Positions 60,849-64,000 of a stretch of 64,000 nucleotides of DNA are shown one piece after another; the stretch's first letter is position 1, and each line of letters opens with the position of its first letter. The notes below the pieces were generated by a model. The model saw only the letters and a program-made list of their open reading frames with translations, made no database searches and was not told the origin of the DNA. A program made the position numbers and the translations under genes. Source of the stretch: Apostichopus japonicus (taxonomy: Eukaryota > Echinodermata > Holothuroidea > Aspidochirotida > Stichopodidae); assembly GCF_037975245.1 (NCBI RefSeq), contig NC_092579.1, forward strand, positions 5,048,001 through 5,112,000. Direction: 5' to 3'.

Positions 60849-63800
60849 GTGGGTGTCATCTTAGAGAAAAATATTACACTTTATTCTTTTCACTAATATC
60901 TCACAATCTTTTATCGTTATCTTTTATCAGAAATATCCGTGATTTTTTTTTCTACCTCGGGGACAAATCTATTATCCTAACACACTGTAGCATATGCAAA
61001 CTGGAGCCTATACTGCAATTTTTGCAAAATTCTGTGATTTTTTATCACCCCAGGCTCATACCTGGTTATTAAACTTTGACTCAGTGAAAAGTAATTGGAA
61101 AGGCCCTTGTGGTAGTGGTGGTGAGGGGGGTGGGGAGGAGAGGGAGGGGGTGTCAAGACCGTTGGAATTTTGTCAAATGGATATTAAAGACTCTGAATTC
61201 TCCATGCTCTGTACGGTGATAGCGAGTATTTGCTTCTATAGAACAATCACCCTCTAGGTACTTCTCAGATGTCAACATTTTGTTGTCTATGAATACATAT
61301 GGCTACATGGTAAGTCAACTGCCTAAAATTTTATAAAATATATTTGAAAAAAAAAGGCTAGTACCTGTGCTTGACACAACCCTGCCTCTACCTTCCAAAA
61401 GATGATTAAATGGTTGTAAATATAACAGAAGATCTGAATTAATAACAATGTTTATGGAAGGTTCTGATATGTAACATCCAGGCACTAGGATGACTTGTCA
61501 CAGAGAAAAGGGTTGTTGTCATGAAGTTGAATATGTATTCTCCAGAAAACATCCATATTTCCTGTAGCACTTGGATTAAACTTTAGAGAATGCCATAGAA
61601 GAACCGGGAAGTACTTGTCGCGTAAATGTCAAACTTGCAATTGAATTGATTAGTTTCTTCTAGCTGGTCATCCTTGTCTTGAAAGTCTGTAGTGATTACC
61701 ACAATTATGCAAGCACCAAAAAAAAAAAAAAAGTAGGTTAATTTTGGCTGGTTTCACAGTTTCTTTTGAACAAGTTCAATAGTTTGGATAATGGGTTGGT
61801 TTTACCTGGTATGCCACAGTAAGCCCTTAAGGTGTGTGAAGAACATTTTAGAGAAAGTGTCCCTAGAACCACAGATTGTATCTTCTATTCTTTTATACCT
61901 GCCTTGCAAAGTCAAACAATTACTGGAATTATGAATTACCCAGAATGCTGCTCTGCCTGTTCATTTTGCATTCATATTTATCTTTTTCATTTGATGTTTT
62001 TATTTTATTTTTATTTTTTCTCATGATTCCACTGCTTTACTACTTACCCTGTATACATCCTTTACTTTTGTTGCCAAGTTGAATGATGTCGTTGTTAAAC
62101 CTTTTATGATTATACACCGTGCTGACTTTTATGATTTTCTCCTGCTTTATTAAACAATACCTCAGTGAAGGGCTGCTTTCATGTGGAAGGTAAGACTGTA
62201 TATATGAAAAGTTCAGCGTTTCTTTGGTGGCTGGTGTTTTCTTGAACTGCGCTGTTCCCGAATAATCTTCAGCTTGGAGGGGTTTGCCTGTGTTCTCTAT
62301 GTAAAACAACATAAATTAGTATCTTCTGTATTCACCCATTTAGTCGTAAAAACACCAAAACTGATGCACATCACAAAATGAATCGTCCACAGTGGATGTT
62401 TAAGAATGATGTGTGTGGGATCTCAGTGTAAACCTATTTTAACAAATGACATCGGATAAAATTATTAGAAGGTATGTTGCTGCACAACCGTGATATCGCA
62501 TCTTTCCAATATGACCATGTTGCTATGGCGATATCTGATGATGAGGTGGATCTGAATGCAGCCTTTACTGTATGCAATCCTAGTAATATATCTTCAAGCT
62601 TTTCCATCCATGCATCCAAACATTCCTGTCGCTCTGCCTCTCCTTCTCCCAAGATAAATTAAATCTCAACTGTGGTCAAGAAAAGTCAACAGAATCCCAT
62701 CTTTATGTATTTTCTTTTATTCTGTTTCCTTCTTTATTGTTATTGTTCTTTTCCTTTTTTTGCATGTTAGCTTTAAAGTGCCCTTTGTTCTACCCCCATA
62801 CCCCTCACCCCTGCCATTACTATTGTTCTTGTATCTTTTGTTGCTATTGTAACATAGGACCCGTCTGGGCACCTTGACTGTAATTGGACCTTATTTGGCC
62901 CTACTTGACACCTAAATGAAAGTGTCTTAGTGTTAACTGACTGCTAACTACTACAGAGGACGGATTAAATTTTTTTTTTTTTTTTTACATATTCACGGAA
63001 AGAGATAACTTGTGTTTGTTTAAATACCATACTTACATACAACAGTAACACAAGTCAAGTTTTAACTGGTCCATGGCGCCGATACGAACACACACAGAGT
63101 ATCTCTTCAGGAACAGAAAGGCTCCTTTTGCATAAATTTGTGGTGACAAAGAGAGAAATGCTCATCTAGTATCTTACATCTAAATAAGGCCGGACTGGTA
63201 TATAACATGTCATTGTCAAAATTAATACTTGATACTTTGTTTATGGAACAAAGAACTCTCTCCCCCCCCCCCCCCACACACACACACATACAACCATCTC
63301 TAGTGACACTATTGCACTGCAAACTATTTATGTAGCTCCAGTATTTTGTGTAGCACGTGTGCTATGTTAGACATCACATCAGAAGTCGCTTTTTCTAGAC
63401 ACAACCAGACTTCTTTGAGGTTTCATTACATGATCCATGTATCACTATTACAGGTTTCCCTCAGGACCCTTCAGTTCCAAATGTTCTCACATCCAGGTGA
63501 ATTTGGTTTTTGCAGGAGGAGTTTCATTTTAACCATATGCACAGCCTTTGTGTATATTATGATTGATTCCATCTCTCAGATCTAAACAATTTCCATTTTG
63601 AAAACAAAGTTGTGATTTAAGAGCTACAGGTTCTTCACATCTTTAAGGTCCAATAGTGTTTGCAGTGTTTGTGTTGTAAATTTGGAGAGAGCGCAGAAAT
63701 TTTGTAACCAGGGATCACATTCGGGTCTGATCCCTGTAACCAGGGATCACATTGGGGTCTGATCCCTGTAACCAGGATCACATTGGGGTCTGATCCCTGT

Positions 63801-64000
63801 AACCATGGATCACATTGGGGTGTGATCCCTGTAAGCAGGGATCACATTGGGGTCTGATCCCTATGGAAGATGAAGATGCTGAATTGTGGTGTTATCTCAT
63901 GGAAGTTATTACAAGTTTATTCCTCTTTTGCTTGTCATCCAACTTCTCTTTACAAACTGGGGATTTTGATATTTGTGCATGACTACGGAGGGTCTGCTTT
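60849..64000 (+). other. Intron 12, running off the window; terminal exon not found
   Basis: No match to the conserved cytohesin C-terminus (Asp-Pro-Phe-Tyr-Glu-Met-Leu followed by a polybasic tail) was found between here and 64000. The stretch contains a G-rich tract at about 61110-61150, a T run near 62970-62986, a C run with an adjacent (CA)n near 63263-63290 and the 32-bp tandem array at 63704-63863. Confidence 0.8.
63704..63863. repeat. 32-bp tandem repeat with internal inverted repeats, about five copies
   Basis: Units start at 63704, 63736, 63768, 63799 and 63831 (spacings 32, 32, 31, 32). The consensus runs GTAACCAGGGATCACATT then GGGGTCTGATCCCT. Within each unit GGGATCA is answered by TGATCCC about 10 nt later, so each copy can form a small hairpin. 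The final unit decays at its right end. Confidence 0.95.

Larger units (their letters stand above)
5772..64000 (+). other. Cytohesin gene locus, 3'-truncated by the window
   Basis: One gene spans from the first candidate start codon to beyond the right edge. Twelve consecutive coding exons (1a or 1b, then 2 to 12) were joined by hand; every junction uses GT-AG and the phases match. Joined from exon 1a the visible coding sequence is 1331 nt (443 codons plus 2 nt); from the ATG at 10860 it is 1148 nt; from the ATG at 10914 it is 1094 nt (364 codons plus 2 nt). Vertebrate cytohesins are about 400 residues, and roughly the last 25 (end of PH helix, polybasic tail) are missing here. Domain order is coiled coil, Sec7, PH, the diagnostic cytohesin architecture. 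Vertebrates have four paralogues (CYTH1-4) and flies one (steppke); I do not assign an individual orthologue. The protein is expected to be cytosolic and recruited to plasma membrane or endosomes to activate ARF1/ARF6. Confidence 0.95.

Noticed and set aside
62434-62652. Minus-strand open frame of about 70 codons with helix-like composition
   Set aside because: It has no ATG at its start, no recognised domain and no convincing splice sites. It may be chance in intron 12.
63440-63500. Candidate terminal cytohesin exon beginning Asp-Pro
   Set aside because: After the possible acceptor the frame reads Asp-Pro-Ser-Val-Pro rather than the conserved Asp-Pro-Phe-Tyr-Glu-Met-Leu, with no polybasic tail.
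63704-63863. Regular 32-bp units suggesting a CRISPR array
   Set aside because: The copies are contiguous without unique spacers and the window is animal DNA, so it is a tandem minisatellite.
1-64000. Prokaryotic features such as operons, ribosome binding sites, origins or phage genes
   Set aside because: The coding content is a spliced animal gene with large introns; no bacterial-type coding density or signals are present.

Overview
This window is animal (metazoan) nuclear DNA. It holds most of one large plus-strand gene, a cytohesin: an ARF guanine-nucleotide exchange factor with an N-terminal coiled coil, a Sec7 domain and a PH domain. The DNA is AT-rich and CpG-poor with local CpG-containing patches, and it is full of simple repeats, minisatellites and G/C homopolymer runs. 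Small exons (62-256 nt) are separated by introns from 0.7 kb to nearly 20 kb. The protein is very close to vertebrate cytohesins, but the repeat content suggests an invertebrate, perhaps a marine deuterostome such as an echinoderm. That placement is an inference; the sequence does not fix the species.

Layout. Positions 1-5771 are upstream DNA with no recognised gene. Exon 1a (5772-6027) and exon 1b (ATG 10860 or 10914, ending 10932) are two candidate N-terminal exons. Both end in phase 1 and both join correctly to exon 2. Exons 2-4 (29726-29799, 35970-36031, 36908-36971) encode the coiled coil and linker. Exons 5-8 (39733-39851, 43111-43191, 44607-44719, 46405-46553) and the start of exon 9 (47660-47771) encode the Sec7 domain. 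The end of exon 9 and exons 10-12 (57056-57132, 57841-57912, 60697-60848) encode the PH domain. All junctions obey GT-AG and keep the reading frame. The terminal exon (end of the last PH helix, polybasic tail, stop, 3' UTR) was not found and should lie beyond position 64000, so the gene is truncated on the right.

Function. The coiled coil is expected to mediate dimer and scaffold contacts. The Sec7 domain, with its glutamic finger at 44638-44640, is expected to catalyse GDP release from ARF GTPases. The PH domain, here in the two-glycine form, is expected to recruit the protein to PI(3,4,5)P3 membranes.

The rest is intron. Its notable contents are a 1-kb minisatellite with a nested higher-order period (49630-50620), a five-copy 118-bp tandem array (53899-54547), a five-copy 32-bp array with internal inverted repeats (63704-63863), a four-copy 27-bp array, a 117-bp tandem duplication, a long foldback element (41468-41638), a 400-bp polypyrimidine tract, tRNA-like SINE fragments, and several CpG-richer islands, one with an unexplained antisense reading frame (15148-15540). 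No second complete gene, tRNA gene, CRISPR array or prokaryotic element was recognised.
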